NCBI GenBank assembly: GCA_030652255.1
Contig: JAUSAZ010000149.1
Span: 1-64,000 of the forward strand
DNA length: 64,000 nucleotides
Source of the DNA: Myxococcales bacterium
Lineage (GTDB): Bacteria > Myxococcota_A > Polyangia > Polyangiales > Ga0077539
Reading direction: 5' to 3'
The notes under the pieces were generated by a model, which had not been told where the DNA came from, made no database searches, and saw only the letters and a list, made by a program, of their open reading frames with translations. Positions 47,033-55,907 of the stretch are shown here, piece by piece. Each line of letters begins with the position of its first letter. Position 1 is the stretch's first letter. The position numbers and the translations under genes were made by a program.

Positions 47033-47253
47033 ATACGTGTGCTGGTAAGAATGACGATCGCGAGGACGCACTCCGGCGCCTGCGCGAGGTGAACGCGGGC
47101 GCCCCGCTGTCCGTTCTGGACGCCGTACCCCGACGCTGGACGCCGTGCCCCCGCTGCGGGCGGGAGCACTGGCTCGCGGACGGCGAGGCGGCGCCCGCGC
47201 ACGACACGAGCGACGACGACCGCATCGGGCGGCCGTGCAGGGAGAGCCGATGA
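47029..47253 (+). CDS. Small zinc-knuckle-like phage protein
   Basis: 74 residues. One CPRC pair with a nearby CREH (PCPRCGREHWLADGE) and another Cys near the ends. Acidic/basic helix at the N-terminus. Overlaps the next gene's ATG (ATGA). Unknown. Confidence 0.5.
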   Translation: MNTCAGKNDDREDALRRLREVNAGAPLSVLDAVPRRWTPCPRCGREHWLADGEAAPAHDTSDDDRIGRPCRESR

Positions 47254-48341
47254 GCGCTCTCGACCTCGCCGCCCTCCGCGCCGCACTCGACCGCGCGACG
47301 GACCCAGAGCACCGACGTGAGCTCGACGACGCGATCGACCGCGAGGAGCACGGTGGCTCGCACGTGCTGCACCTGGTGGCCGCCCTCGGGCGCGCCAGCG
47401 AACTCCGGGCGCTGCTCACTGCGCTCGCCGCGGCGGTCGACTGCGAGAGCTGGCACGAGGCCCCGGCGATAGCGGCCGAGACGCGCACCCGCGCCGTGGC
47501 AGCGGAGGCAGAGGTCGCACGCCTCGCTCGCGAGGGAGACGACGCCCGGCGCCGGGCGCAGGTGGCGAAGAGCGCGGCCGGCGTCGCCCAGGGGGAGCGC
47601 GACCGCGCGGTGTCGGCGCTGCGGGACCTCCGCCTCGCCGCCGTGCGTGACCAGCAGACCGCCCTCGTCGAGCGCATCGACCTGCGAGAGCGGGTTGAGT
47701 CGCTGGCGTCCGCGCTCCGTGGCACCGAGGCCGTCGTGCTGGCGCTGCGGGCGCACTACGCGATCCCGGACGTGCTGCGGTCGGGCGGCGCGATCCTCCA
47801 CGTCAACGACGCCCAGGCGGAGGTCCGCAGGGTGCTGGCCGAGAACGGGAGGGCGGGGCGAATGAGCGTCCAGTATCGAGCCCACTACGCCTGCGACGCG
47901 GGCGGGTGCGTGTCCCGGATCACCGTCGGCGATGGCTGCGCCTCGGGGCAGCGCTACCCCGCGGAGTGGTTCGTGGTGCGCACGGGCAACGGCGGAACGA
48001 AGAGCCCGCCCGACCGGCACGCGTGCTCCGAGGCCTGCCGCGACGCGCTGCTCCCTGGCGCCACGTGCTGGATCACCGGTACGGGGTACACGACGGCGCC
48101 GAGTAAGGGCGGCGGCATCTGGACGCCGGTCTGTCCGTGCTGCGTCCCGACGTGCGGCGAGCCCGCGACGACGTGGTTCCGCTGGGAGCCCGTCTGCCAG
48201 CGGTGCTGCGAGCTCGCGACGAGGAACCTCGAGAGCAAGGGCTACGACGCCCAGGAAGCGCTGTTCAACGTCGAGAGCGACCTGCGGTGGATCCGCCGAG
48301 GAGGCGCCCTCCCTACCCGCCCCGCAGGAGACCCCGAGTGA
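47250..48341 (+). CDS. Coiled-coil plus Cys-rich phage protein
   Basis: 363 residues. Residues ~60-160 are a long coiled coil (RTRAVAAEAEVARLAREGDDARRRAQVAKS..., ALRDLRLAAVRDQQTALVERIDLRERVESLASAL). The C-terminal ~150 residues have at least eleven cysteines (YACDAGGCVSRITVGDGCASG, CSEACRDALLPGATCW, CPCCVPTCG, CQRCCEL), a likely multi-zinc domain. Its opening MSALDLAALRAALD is faintly like the shared RRIDLAALL tail motif. Could be a nucleoprotein organiser; nothing proven. Confidence 0.6.
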   Translation: MSALDLAALRAALDRATDPEHRRELDDAIDREEHGGSHVLHLVAALGRASELRALLTALAAAVDCESWHEAPAIAAETRTRAVAAEAEVARLAREGDDARRRAQVAKSAAGVAQGERDRAVSALRDLRLAAVRDQQTALVERIDLRERVESLASALRGTEAVVLALRAHYAIPDVLRSGGAILHVNDAQAEVRRVLAENGRAGRMSVQYRAHYACDAGGCVSRITVGDGCASGQRYPAEWFVVRTGNGGTKSPPDRHACSEACRDALLPGATCWITGTGYTTAPSKGGGIWTPVCPCCVPTCGEPATTWFRWEPVCQRCCELATRNLESKGYDAQEALFNVESDLRWIRRGGALPTRPAGDPE

Positions 48342-49099
48342 TGCAGGTCAACGACGCCCCCTCCTCGCTCGCGCTCGCCCCGGCGAGCGACTGCGACGTC
48401 TGCCCGCACGCCGAGGCGCTGTACCTCGCCGACGGGGAGCCGACCGTGTGCAGCGGCTGCCGCCGGGTCTACGCTGACGACGACTTCCGCTGGCCCGAGG
48501 AGCGCCCCTCGCAGGTCGTCGCGCTCGCCCCGCCGGTGCGCGAGCTCGCCGCGGCGCTCGCCGACGTGCGCCTGGTGCGCCGCTGGCGCTCGGAGGAGCG
48601 CGAGCGCCTGGGCGGCGGACCCGCGGAGCCCACCTGCTCCATCGGCCGGCTGCTCGCGGCCTCCAACGGCGCCGCGCGGGACGCGACGCCCGCGCAGGTC
48701 GAGCGGTTCCGGGAGTACCTGCTCACCAGCGAGACCGCCACGGCCGTCGAGGTGCGCCGGGCGTTCCGGCTGGCCCTGGTCGACCGCCTGGAGCGCTCGC
48801 TGCCTCGGGAGGTCCTCATGGTCGATCCCGAGCGGGTGGCGCCTCTCCTGGCACGGCTGGAGGCCCTCCCGCCCGAGCATGCGCGGGTGCTCGAGGTCGT
48901 CGCGCGGCGGGACGCCTCCGACTGGGAGGCGGCGGTGGCGGTCGTGGCCGAGGAACTGCTCCCGCGCCCCCAGGTGCGGACGTGGCACCAGGGCGGGCGG
49001 CCGCGGGTGGATCGGACGTCGGCGCCGCCCGAGGTGGTCGCCGAGGCGCAGGCCGAGGAGATGCTGGCGGCGGCGGTGCGGGCGTGGGGGAGGGGGTGA
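48341..49099 (+). CDS. Phage protein with N-terminal zinc ribbon
   Basis: 252 residues. CDVCPHAEALYLADGEPTVCSGC (~16-40) is a clean CxxC-x~17-CxxC ribbon. The remainder is helical with acidic/basic repeats (ALPPEHARVLEVVARRDASDWEAAVAVVAEELL). The ATG overlaps the previous TGA (TGATG); the GTG of the next gene overlaps its stop. Unknown function; could bind DNA. Confidence 0.55.
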   Translation: MQVNDAPSSLALAPASDCDVCPHAEALYLADGEPTVCSGCRRVYADDDFRWPEERPSQVVALAPPVRELAAALADVRLVRRWRSEERERLGGGPAEPTCSIGRLLAASNGAARDATPAQVERFREYLLTSETATAVEVRRAFRLALVDRLERSLPREVLMVDPERVAPLLARLEALPPEHARVLEVVARRDASDWEAAVAVVAEELLPRPQVRTWHQGGRPRVDRTSAPPEVVAEAQAEEMLAAAVRAWGRG

Positions 49100-49470
49100 G
49101 CTACCGCACGCTCTCCACTCCCGCCGCGCCGCTCGCGCGCCCCGCGCTCCCGTGGCTTCGTCGCGCGATGCACCAGGTCGTGCGGGGCTTCGACCTCGAC
49201 GATGACGTGCGCTGGCGCCGCCGCGCGGGCGGTCGGTGGGCGCGCTTCATCCTCGTGCCCTCCGACTCGATGGACTCGCCCGACGATCTCCACGCGGCCG
49301 TGGTGGGCCGCTACGGCGACGACACCATGGCGTCGTGGAGGAAGGCGATGTCCCTGCGGTGGCACCCGATGCTCGCGTGTCCCCATCGCGACTTCGTGCC
49401 CGTGCTGCTCATGCCGGGCGGGAGCCTCGACGACCTCTGGAGCACGTGCGGGTGCGAGGTCTGGCCGTGA
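49096..49470 (+). CDS. 124-residue phage protein, unknown
   Basis: From GTG. Contains ALPWLRRAMHQVVRGFDLDDDVRWRRRAGGRWARFILVPSD and MLACPHRDFVPVLLMPGGSLDD. Moderately hydrophobic, no TM. Overlaps both neighbours by four bases. Confidence 0.5.
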   Translation: MSYRTLSTPAAPLARPALPWLRRAMHQVVRGFDLDDDVRWRRRAGGRWARFILVPSDSMDSPDDLHAAVVGRYGDDTMASWRKAMSLRWHPMLACPHRDFVPVLLMPGGSLDDLWSTCGCEVWP

Positions 49471-49754
49471 GCCCCAACCCCCACAAGGCCGCAGTGCACC
49501 GCGCGTGGTCCGCTGTCCAGGCCGCGGCCAACCGCTGCACCCGCTGCGCGACGGGCGCCCTCGCCGAGGGCCGTCGTCGGTGCGAGCGGTGCACCGAGGC
49601 CAACCGCGTCGCTCAGAAGGGCCGCGCCGAGGGCCGCGAACTCGCGGGGCAGTGCGCGCGGTGCGGCCGCAGGGTGCGGCGGAAGGGCAGGCGCTGCGCA
49701 CGGTGCGCAACGAGGGACAACCGGGCGCAGCGGGCGCGGAGGAGCGGACGATGA
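49467..49754 (+). CDS. Triple zinc-ribbon basic protein
   Basis: 95 residues from GTG with four CxxC pairs: RCTRCATGAL, RRCERCTEAN, QCARCGRR and RCARCATRDN, each followed by Arg-rich turns (RRVRRKGRRCARC). Highly basic, so probably binds DNA or RNA through tandem zinc ribbons. Similar short proteins near phage terminase clusters are often labelled HNH-like, but no HNH residues are seen here. Confidence 0.6.
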   Translation: MSPNPHKAAVHRAWSAVQAAANRCTRCATGALAEGRRRCERCTEANRVAQKGRAEGRELAGQCARCGRRVRRKGRRCARCATRDNRAQRARRSGR

Positions 49755-50200
49755 AGAAACTCGATACCTACTGGCGCATCGGCGAGGGCGTCCTGGTGAC
49801 GACCGCGGCGACCCTCGATCGGAAGTACGGGGCCCGGCTGCGCGCGGTCGTGCCGCGGCTACTGGCGCTCGACTGCATCACGCGCCTGTCGCTGAGCGCG
49901 GAGCATCCGACCCACGTCGAGACGCTCGTGCCCAGGCGCAGCGACTCGCTCGAAGCCGACACCCTCGCCGCGCTCGACGCTGTCCACGCGGCCTGGAACG
50001 GGGCGCCAGAATGGATCCCGTGGCCGACGTCGCCCGGCTTCTGGTGGGCTCGCGCGCGCCCCGGCGCTGCCCTGTGCGTCGTCGAAGCGCGGGTCGAGGC
50101 GGAGTCGTCGTGGATCTACTTCACCGGCGTCGAGTGCCCGCTCTACGCCAACGAGCCGCGCGAGGCGTGGGAGTTCTGCCGGGCGGAGCCGTCGCGGTGA
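49751..50200 (+). CDS. 149-residue phage protein, unknown
   Basis: MKKLDTYWRIGEGVLVTTAATLDRKYGARLRAVVPRLLALDCITRLSLSAEHP... mixed alpha/beta with a Trp-rich stretch (EWIPWPTSPGFWWARARPG). ATG overlaps the upstream stop (ATGA). No family. Confidence 0.5.
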   Translation: MKKLDTYWRIGEGVLVTTAATLDRKYGARLRAVVPRLLALDCITRLSLSAEHPTHVETLVPRRSDSLEADTLAALDAVHAAWNGAPEWIPWPTSPGFWWARARPGAALCVVEARVEAESSWIYFTGVECPLYANEPREAWEFCRAEPSR

Positions 50201-50219
50201 GACGGGCGAGGAGATGACC

Positions 50220-50615
50220 ATGGACGACGATCGACAGGCCCGGGCAGAACGACAGTGGCTTATCCCGTCGGAGGTGGTGCTCGCGGCGCAGCACAACCCG
50301 CACCTCCACACGGCGGTCACGATGTACGTCGCGAGCGGCGACACCACGGCGTGGCGCGCGTGCTTCGACGCGCTGCAGGGCGACGTCGCGCGGCTGACGG
50401 GCGAGTGCGAGCGCCGCGGCCTGGTGATGACGCTCCCGATCGACCCGTGGCCCGAGGGCGTCGAGCAGGTCGACGCGCTGACGAGTCGCCAGGCGACGGC
50501 GCTGGTGCACGCGGCCGAGGCGCACCGGCTGTTGATGTTCGCGGCGACGCGCCTCAACGAGGTGCACGGTGTGCCGTCGATCGAGCTGGTGAGCACCCTC
50601 CAGCACCACGGATGA
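50220..50615 (+). CDS. 131-residue phage protein, unknown
   Basis: The ATG seven bases after GAGGAG is preferred to another ATG six bases upstream that is too near the ribosome site. Helical (DDRQARAERQWLIPSEVVLAAQHNPHLHTAVTMYVASG..., ASRQATALVHAAEAHRLLMFAATRL). Last gene before the late-gene gap. Confidence 0.5.
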   Translation: MDDDRQARAERQWLIPSEVVLAAQHNPHLHTAVTMYVASGDTTAWRACFDALQGDVARLTGECERRGLVMTLPIDPWPEGVEQVDALTSRQATALVHAAEAHRLLMFAATRLNEVHGVPSIELVSTLQHHG

Positions 50616-50632
50616 TTTTCGCGCGAGGGTTG

Positions 50633-50661
50633 TTGACGGCCGATTTTCGGTGGGGAACCAT
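50633..50661 (+). promoter_or_regulatory. Candidate late promoter in the pre-terminase gap
   Basis: TTGACG and AACCAT are 17 bases apart in the only gap above 60 bp in the rightward operon. The same gap (50616-50721) also has CCGA-TTT-TCGG and two GATTTTCG words, so it may carry the packaging site as well. Weak -10. Confidence 0.35.
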
Positions 50662-50721
50662 CGGTCTTGCGGCGGGAGGAATCACGTCCCGAGGGCGCTG
50701 CGCCCCGCCGCCCCCATCCGA

Positions 50722-50946
50722 ATGCTGACCGTCGCTGACATCGCGCGGGTGCTGCGCCGCTGCGCCTGGGTCGCCCGGCAGTGGTGCGCCCACTGGCTGG
50801 CGAACCAGAACGACAAGCGCGTCCCCCGCGTCGTGCTGTTCAAGAGCGGCAAGCGCGGCCGCCCGTCCTACCGCATCGACGAGCTCAGCTTCTACCGCTG
50901 GCGCCGCGGCCTCCCGGCGGTCGCCGACGTCGCGCAGGCAGCGTGA
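50722..50946 (+). CDS. Small helix-turn-helix DNA-binding protein
   Basis: 74 residues from ATG (MLTVADIARVLRRCAWVARQWCAHWL). This is the excisionase/MerR-like HTH plan: VADIARVL..., recognition helix with WVARQW, then VVLFKSGKRGRPSYRIDELSFYRWRRG as a beta wing. Being first in the packaging module, it could be a small-terminase-like or late regulatory protein. GTG of the next gene follows after three bases. Confidence 0.6.
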   Translation: MLTVADIARVLRRCAWVARQWCAHWLANQNDKRVPRVVLFKSGKRGRPSYRIDELSFYRWRRGLPAVADVAQAA

Positions 50947-50949
50947 TGC

Positions 50950-51372
50950 GTGGCCGGCCCCTTCTCGCGTAGCCGCGGGGTCCAGGAGATCGCGCGGGCG
51001 TTGCTGGACGCCGAGCTCTTCGGCGACGTGCGCGCCGGCGAGATGCACGGCTGCCACAGGAAGACGATCGCCAACTGGCGCGGCGGCGACGAGGGGCCTT
51101 CCCCAGCGGTGCGCGCCGAGATGGACCGCCTCCGCGCCGAGCTGCGCAAGGGCTGGCTCGCCGAGGCCCACGACGTGCGGCGGGCTCTGCTCCAGCGCGC
51201 CCTGGTGCTCTCGCGCACCTCGAAGAACCTCCGCGCCGTCACCGAGTGCCTCCGCCGCGTCAACGAGGTGGTCGTCGCCGACGAGATCCTGAGCGACCCC
51301 GATGCTGAACGTCACCTCGCTGATCAACAGGGCGCTGCAGGCGCGCCTGAAGGCGAGGGCGGAGAAGCGTAG
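50950..51372 (+). CDS. Small terminase subunit-like protein
   Basis: 140 residues from GTG. N-terminal HTH-like segment (GVQEIARALLDAELFGDVRAGEMHGCHRKTIANWRGGDEGPSPAVRAEMDRL) then helices (LLQRALVLSRTSKNLRAVTECLRRVNEVVVADEIL). Located just before and overlapping the large terminase gene by 71 bases, as many small terminase genes are. Would recognise the packaging site and load DNA into the motor. Confidence 0.65.
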   Translation: MAGPFSRSRGVQEIARALLDAELFGDVRAGEMHGCHRKTIANWRGGDEGPSPAVRAEMDRLRAELRKGWLAEAHDVRRALLQRALVLSRTSKNLRAVTECLRRVNEVVVADEILSDPDAERHLADQQGAAGAPEGEGGEA

Positions 51373-52840
51373 CCAGGGCCGCGCGAAGGTCATCTCCCCC
51401 GAGGCCCTCGCCGACCCGGCGGTCTACGCCGAACAGGTGTTCGGCCTCACGGTCTGGTCGAAGCAGCGCGAGGTGCTCACCGCCGGTCGCGACGCCGAGC
51501 GGGTGTCGGTCCGATCGGGCCACAAGGTCTCCAAGTCCACCAGCGCCGCGGTGCTGGGCTGGTGGTACACGTCCGACCCCGCAGCCCGCCCCGCGGCGCG
51601 CGCCATCGTCACGGCCCCCACCGGGCGCCAGGTCGAGGAGGTCATCTGGCGCGAGGTGAAGGCGCTGCACGCGCGCGCCCTGCGCCGCGGCTATCGGCTC
51701 CCCACGCCGGGCAAGCGCGCGGGCACCGGCGTGCGGTGGGGCGACGGCCGGGAGTTCCTCGGCTTCACCATCGACAACGCCCAGCCCGAGGCCATCGCGG
51801 GTTTCAGCGGCGCGCACCTCAAGTTCATCATCGACGAGGCCTCCGGCGTCGAGGACGCCGTCTTCGAGGCCCTCGACGGCAACGCCGCCGCCGGCGCGAC
51901 CTTCTTCCTCATCTCCAACCCGACGAGGACGTCGGGGGCCTTCTACGACTCCCAGCAGCCCGGCTCGGACTACCGCCGCCTGCACATCGACTCCTGCGAT
52001 TCGCCCAACATCACGGGCGAGCGCGACATCCCGGGCCTCGCCACCCGGGCCTGGGTCGACAAGATGGTGGCGAAGTACGGAGCCGACTCGCTCTTCGTCG
52101 CCGTCCGCGTGCACGGCCAGTTCCCCGCCGGCGCCGACGACGAGGTGTTCGGCGGCGAGCTCGTGCGCGCCGCGATGACGTTCACGGCCGAGGCCGACGG
52201 CCCCCTGGTCGCGGGCCTCGACGTCGCAGCCTTCGGCGGAGACTCCAGCCGTCTGGCCCCGGGCCGCGGCCGCCTCGGGCTCCCGCTCATCACGATCGAG
52301 TCGGGCGACTCGGCCGCGGTCGCAGGGCGCACCCTAAGGGCCCTGCGCCCCCTGCGCACCGAGGAAGAGCGACGCCGCGGCGTGCTGCCGACCGTGAACA
52401 TCGACGCGAACGGCGTCGGCTTCGGGGTCTGGTCGCTGCTCGCGGGCGAGGGCTTCACCTGGGACGAGGAAGAGTTCCACCCCCAGGAGGAGTGCAAGGC
52501 CGTCGCGGTGAACACCGGCGAGGCCGCGGACGACGCCGAGACCTACGCCAACCTCCGCGCGGAGCTGCACTTCGCCGCGAAGGAGAGGCTGCGCGAGGGC
52601 GCCTCGCTCCCCGACGACGAGGAGCTCAGCGAGGACCTCCGCGCGCCGCGCTACTCGCTCGACCGCTACAACCGCATCGTCGTCGAGCCCAAGCTGAAGA
52701 TCCGCGCGCGCCTCCAGCGCTCGCCCGACGCCGGGGACGCGACGCTCTTGCGCTTCTACGCGCGGGCCGAGGCGCCTGCTCGTCAGCCCGTGCGCCCCGA
52801 CGACGTGATCCCGACCGAGAACTTCTCGCCCTTCGCCTGA
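51302..52840 (+). CDS. Large terminase subunit (Mu gp28-like)
   Basis: 512 residues. Walker A-like VRSGHKVSKST (~70-80), Walker B LKFIIDEAS (~177-185), coupling LISNPTRTSGAF, and RNase H-like nuclease with AGLDVAAFGGDSS (~305-317), then INIDANGVGFGVW. The order matches phage large terminases. It packages DNA into the prohead and cuts it. Start overlaps the small-subunit gene by 71 bases in a different frame; its TGA overlaps the portal ATG by one base. Confidence 0.88.
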   Translation: MLNVTSLINRALQARLKARAEKRSQGRAKVISPEALADPAVYAEQVFGLTVWSKQREVLTAGRDAERVSVRSGHKVSKSTSAAVLGWWYTSDPAARPAARAIVTAPTGRQVEEVIWREVKALHARALRRGYRLPTPGKRAGTGVRWGDGREFLGFTIDNAQPEAIAGFSGAHLKFIIDEASGVEDAVFEALDGNAAAGATFFLISNPTRTSGAFYDSQQPGSDYRRLHIDSCDSPNITGERDIPGLATRAWVDKMVAKYGADSLFVAVRVHGQFPAGADDEVFGGELVRAAMTFTAEADGPLVAGLDVAAFGGDSSRLAPGRGRLGLPLITIESGDSAAVAGRTLRALRPLRTEEERRRGVLPTVNIDANGVGFGVWSLLAGEGFTWDEEEFHPQEECKAVAVNTGEAADDAETYANLRAELHFAAKERLREGASLPDDEELSEDLRAPRYSLDRYNRIVVEPKLKIRARLQRSPDAGDATLLRFYARAEAPARQPVRPDDVIPTENFSPFA

Positions 52841-54276
52841 TGTCCATCTTCACCCAGATCACGACGGGCGCGACCGCGCTGCTCGAGGCCGCCGTGGCGC
52901 GCCTGCGCGCCCAGCGCGGGGCCGACGTGGCGATCCCGGGCCCGTGGACCGACCGCGAGAGCGACGTCCTCGGCGTCAACATCACCCCCGAGGCCCTCGG
53001 GCTCATCCTGCGCCGCCGCAACGAGGGCTATCTCGAAGCGTGGGCTGACCTCGCCGACCATGCCCGGCGCACGCACCCGCACCTGCACTCGCAGCTTCAG
53101 CTCCGCGAGCTCTCGGTGCAGGAGACGGAGTTCGAGGTCGTCGCCGGCGTCGGGTCGTCCAAGGTCCGCGCGGCCTACGCCCGCGACGCCTGCGCGGACC
53201 TCTACGCCGAGTGGCAGGAGCGCGGCTGGGCCACCTGGGCGGCGGACATCGTCGGCGCGAAGTTCTACCCCGCGGGCCTGCAGGAGGTGACCTGGGAGCG
53301 CTGGGACCGGACGGTCGCCCCGGTCGCCCTCACGCGCATCGCCGAGCGGCGCCTGTCCTACGCCTGCGACCGCTTCGACCCGGACCCTTGGGCGCTGCGC
53401 ATCTGGGACGCGCAGGACCCCTACAGCGACTTCGGCGGGCTCTACGGCGTGAAGGTCTCGGACCTGCACCCGGACAAGTTCGTGGTGCACGAGCCGCGCG
53501 TCGTGGGCGGCCACCGCGCGAGCGAGGGCCTCTTCGCGGTCTGCTGCTGGTACTGGCTCTTCGGCGTCTACAGCTGGAAGCACCTGATGGCGCTCCTGGA
53601 GACCTGCGGCCGGCCGCCGGTCATCGGGTACTACAACGCGGGCGGGGCCCAGGCTGACGGCGCGCTGAAGAAGATGGCGGGCGACCGCGCGGCCACGGCC
53701 GAGGACGTCGCCGCCGCCCGACGCGCCATCGCCGCGATGTCGGGCGCCCTGCGCGCGGTGCTGCCCGACACGGTGCGGTTGGAGGCGCTCAAGTTCGAGA
53801 TCCCGCCCAACCCCGCGCAGATCCTCACCTCGGACAAGGTCGACGCGTACCTGTCGAAGGCCATCAACGGCACGACGGGCGTGACGGACATCGTCGCCGG
53901 CGCCCGGGCCTCGCACCAGACCGCCGCCGCGCAGGCCATGACGCCCTACCGCGTCGACTGCCGCGACGTGGCGCGGGTCGGGACGATCCTCTTCCACCGC
54001 TTCGTGCGGGCCAACCCGGACAAGTTCAAGGGCGCCGCGCCTCCGAAGCTCCGCGCCTCGCACGAGGAGGCGCTCGACCTGGCCGTCTTCACCGGCGCGA
54101 TCAAGAGCGCGGTCGACGCGGGCGCCCGCATCGCAGAGCCCTGGTTCCTCGAGCAGCTCGGCGCGCCGGAGCCCAAGGCGGGGGAGCGGCTCCTCGGCGA
54201 CCCGATCCCGGGGCGCACGCCGCCCGCGCAACTGCCGCCCGCCCTCGACCCCACCGACGAGAAGAGCACCTCATGA
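52840..54276 (+). CDS. DUF935 portal protein (Mu gp29-like)
   Basis: 478 residues. Typical DUF935 stretches: DLADHARRTHPHLHSQLQLRELSVQETEFEV, YGVKVSDLHPDKFVVHEPRVV, FAVCCWYWLFGVYSWKHLMALLETCGRPPVIGYY and DKVDAYLSKAINGTTGVTDI. It forms the DNA gate of the prohead. Follows the terminase as in Mu. C-terminal tail is Pro-rich. Confidence 0.9.
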   Translation: MSIFTQITTGATALLEAAVARLRAQRGADVAIPGPWTDRESDVLGVNITPEALGLILRRRNEGYLEAWADLADHARRTHPHLHSQLQLRELSVQETEFEVVAGVGSSKVRAAYARDACADLYAEWQERGWATWAADIVGAKFYPAGLQEVTWERWDRTVAPVALTRIAERRLSYACDRFDPDPWALRIWDAQDPYSDFGGLYGVKVSDLHPDKFVVHEPRVVGGHRASEGLFAVCCWYWLFGVYSWKHLMALLETCGRPPVIGYYNAGGAQADGALKKMAGDRAATAEDVAAARRAIAAMSGALRAVLPDTVRLEALKFEIPPNPAQILTSDKVDAYLSKAINGTTGVTDIVAGARASHQTAAAQAMTPYRVDCRDVARVGTILFHRFVRANPDKFKGAAPPKLRASHEEALDLAVFTGAIKSAVDAGARIAEPWFLEQLGAPEPKAGERLLGDPIPGRTPPAQLPPALDPTDEKSTS

Positions 54277-55862
54277 AGAACCGCTTCAGCCTCCTCGGCC
54301 TCGTCGAGCTCGCGGCCGCGCGCCCGGCGCCCCGCTCCTACGGCCCCGCCGTCGAGCTCGCGGTGCCGCCCACCGACGTCGAGGGCGGCCCGTGGACGGT
54401 GGTCGCGTACGAGGTCGAGCTCAAGGGCTACCGCCTCGCCGACGGCTCCTACGCGAAGATCACCGCGACGGACATCGACGAGATGGTGAAGAACTTCGCC
54501 CGCTACCCGAAGTCGCCGCTCGTCGTCGAGCACGCCGACACCCGGGAGACCGTGGCGAAGCTGCACCCCGAGTGGGCTGAGCCCCGCGGCCACGTGGTGG
54601 CCCTGCGCAAGGGCACGATGACCCGCACCGTCGGCGGCTTCTCGAAGGTGGTCACCACCCTCGAGGCCCGCTTCGACGTGTCTCCGGAGGTGCGCCTGTC
54701 GATCGTCGGCGACCCCGTTACCCAGGCGCCGCCGACGTGGCCGTTCTGCTCCATCACGACCGCGAAGGGCGTCGACGAGGAGACCGGCCTCTCCCTCGGC
54801 ACGGTGCTGCACAGCGTCTCGCTGACCTCGCACCCGCGTCTCGCCGACCTCCCGCGCCTCGCCGCCTCCCAGGCTCCCGCCGAGCACGGCTACTGGTACG
54901 GCGAGATCGAGTGCCGCGGCGACGTGCTCTCGATGCTCCGCAGCGTGCTCGACCTGCCGGTGATGACCACCGAGGCGGAGGTGCTCTCGAAGCTCTCGAC
55001 GCTGGAGTTCCTCGCCGGTCAGAGCGAGGAGGCGAGCGGCGTCGACACCGACGACCTCATCGGCCAGATCCGCCGCGCCCTGGGCCTGGACGCCATGCAG
55101 ACCGCCGCCGCGGTGCTCGCCGCCGTCCGCACCGCCCTCACGACCCTCCCCGGCGCCGACGGCGCCGCTGTCTCGATGTCCCGCGGCAGCGCCGCCCCCA
55201 ACACGGAGAAGCCCATGCTGAAGTTCCTGGAGCTGGCCGCGGAGATGAACATCCCGGCCGCCAACGAAGACGCCGCGCAGGCCGCGGTGATCGCCCTCGC
55301 TCGCGACGGCGCCGCCGTCCGCACCACCCTCCAGCTCGCCGTTGGCGCGCCCCTCGCCGGGCGCCTCGCCGAGCTGGTCACCGCCGGCGCCGAGCTGCCC
55401 AAGGTGAAGGTCGAGCTCGCCGCCCTCCAGGCGACCGAGAAGACCCGCGCCGAGGCCGAGACTCGGGCCGCCGCCGAGCGCGCCGAGGTCGAGCTCGCGC
55501 GCCGCGTCGACGAGGTCTGCCTCGCCAAGGGCCTGGACCGCGACGAGGTGGGCGAGGCCCTCCTCGCGTTCGGTCGCAGCGACCGCGCGGCGTTCGATGC
55601 GAAGTACCCCCCGGCGAGCGTCCAGGAGCTCGCGCAGCGCGCCCAGGACCCGGCGCGCCTCGGCACCGTCGCCACGGCCACCAAGACCAGCGAGCAGCCC
55701 AAGCCCGCCCCCGGCGCGAAGGTCGAGCTCTCGCAGCAGATCGCCGAGCTGCGCGGCGTCTACGCCGAGGCCGGCTACGAGCTCTCGGTCTCCGAGGCCG
55801 TCGACCACCTCCAGCGCGGCGAGACCATCGAGGCCGCGCGCAAGCACCTGCAGCTCGGCTGA
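54273..55862 (+). CDS. Mu I-like prohead protease/scaffold
   Basis: 529 residues. N-terminal protease-like section (~40-200) with VVEHADTRETVAKLHPEWAEPRGHVV and the catalytic-Ser region TVLHSVSLTSHPRLADLPRL, the 'SLTxxP' feature of Mu I proteins. C-terminal ~230 residues are Ala/Glu coiled coil and scaffold-like (LQATEKTRAEAETRAAAERAEVELARRVDEV). In Mu, I encodes protease and an internal scaffold start; an in-frame ATG (MLKFLELAAEMN, ~residue 315) could serve here as the scaffold start. Confidence 0.82.
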   Translation: MKNRFSLLGLVELAAARPAPRSYGPAVELAVPPTDVEGGPWTVVAYEVELKGYRLADGSYAKITATDIDEMVKNFARYPKSPLVVEHADTRETVAKLHPEWAEPRGHVVALRKGTMTRTVGGFSKVVTTLEARFDVSPEVRLSIVGDPVTQAPPTWPFCSITTAKGVDEETGLSLGTVLHSVSLTSHPRLADLPRLAASQAPAEHGYWYGEIECRGDVLSMLRSVLDLPVMTTEAEVLSKLSTLEFLAGQSEEASGVDTDDLIGQIRRALGLDAMQTAAAVLAAVRTALTTLPGADGAAVSMSRGSAAPNTEKPMLKFLELAAEMNIPAANEDAAQAAVIALARDGAAVRTTLQLAVGAPLAGRLAELVTAGAELPKVKVELAALQATEKTRAEAETRAAAERAEVELARRVDEVCLAKGLDRDEVGEALLAFGRSDRAAFDAKYPPASVQELAQRAQDPARLGTVATATKTSEQPKPAPGAKVELSQQIAELRGVYAEAGYELSVSEAVDHLQRGETIEAARKHLQLG

Positions 55863-55907
55863 GCCGGGCCGCTCGCCTCCACCCTCCACCCCCTCACGGA
55901 GAGCACC

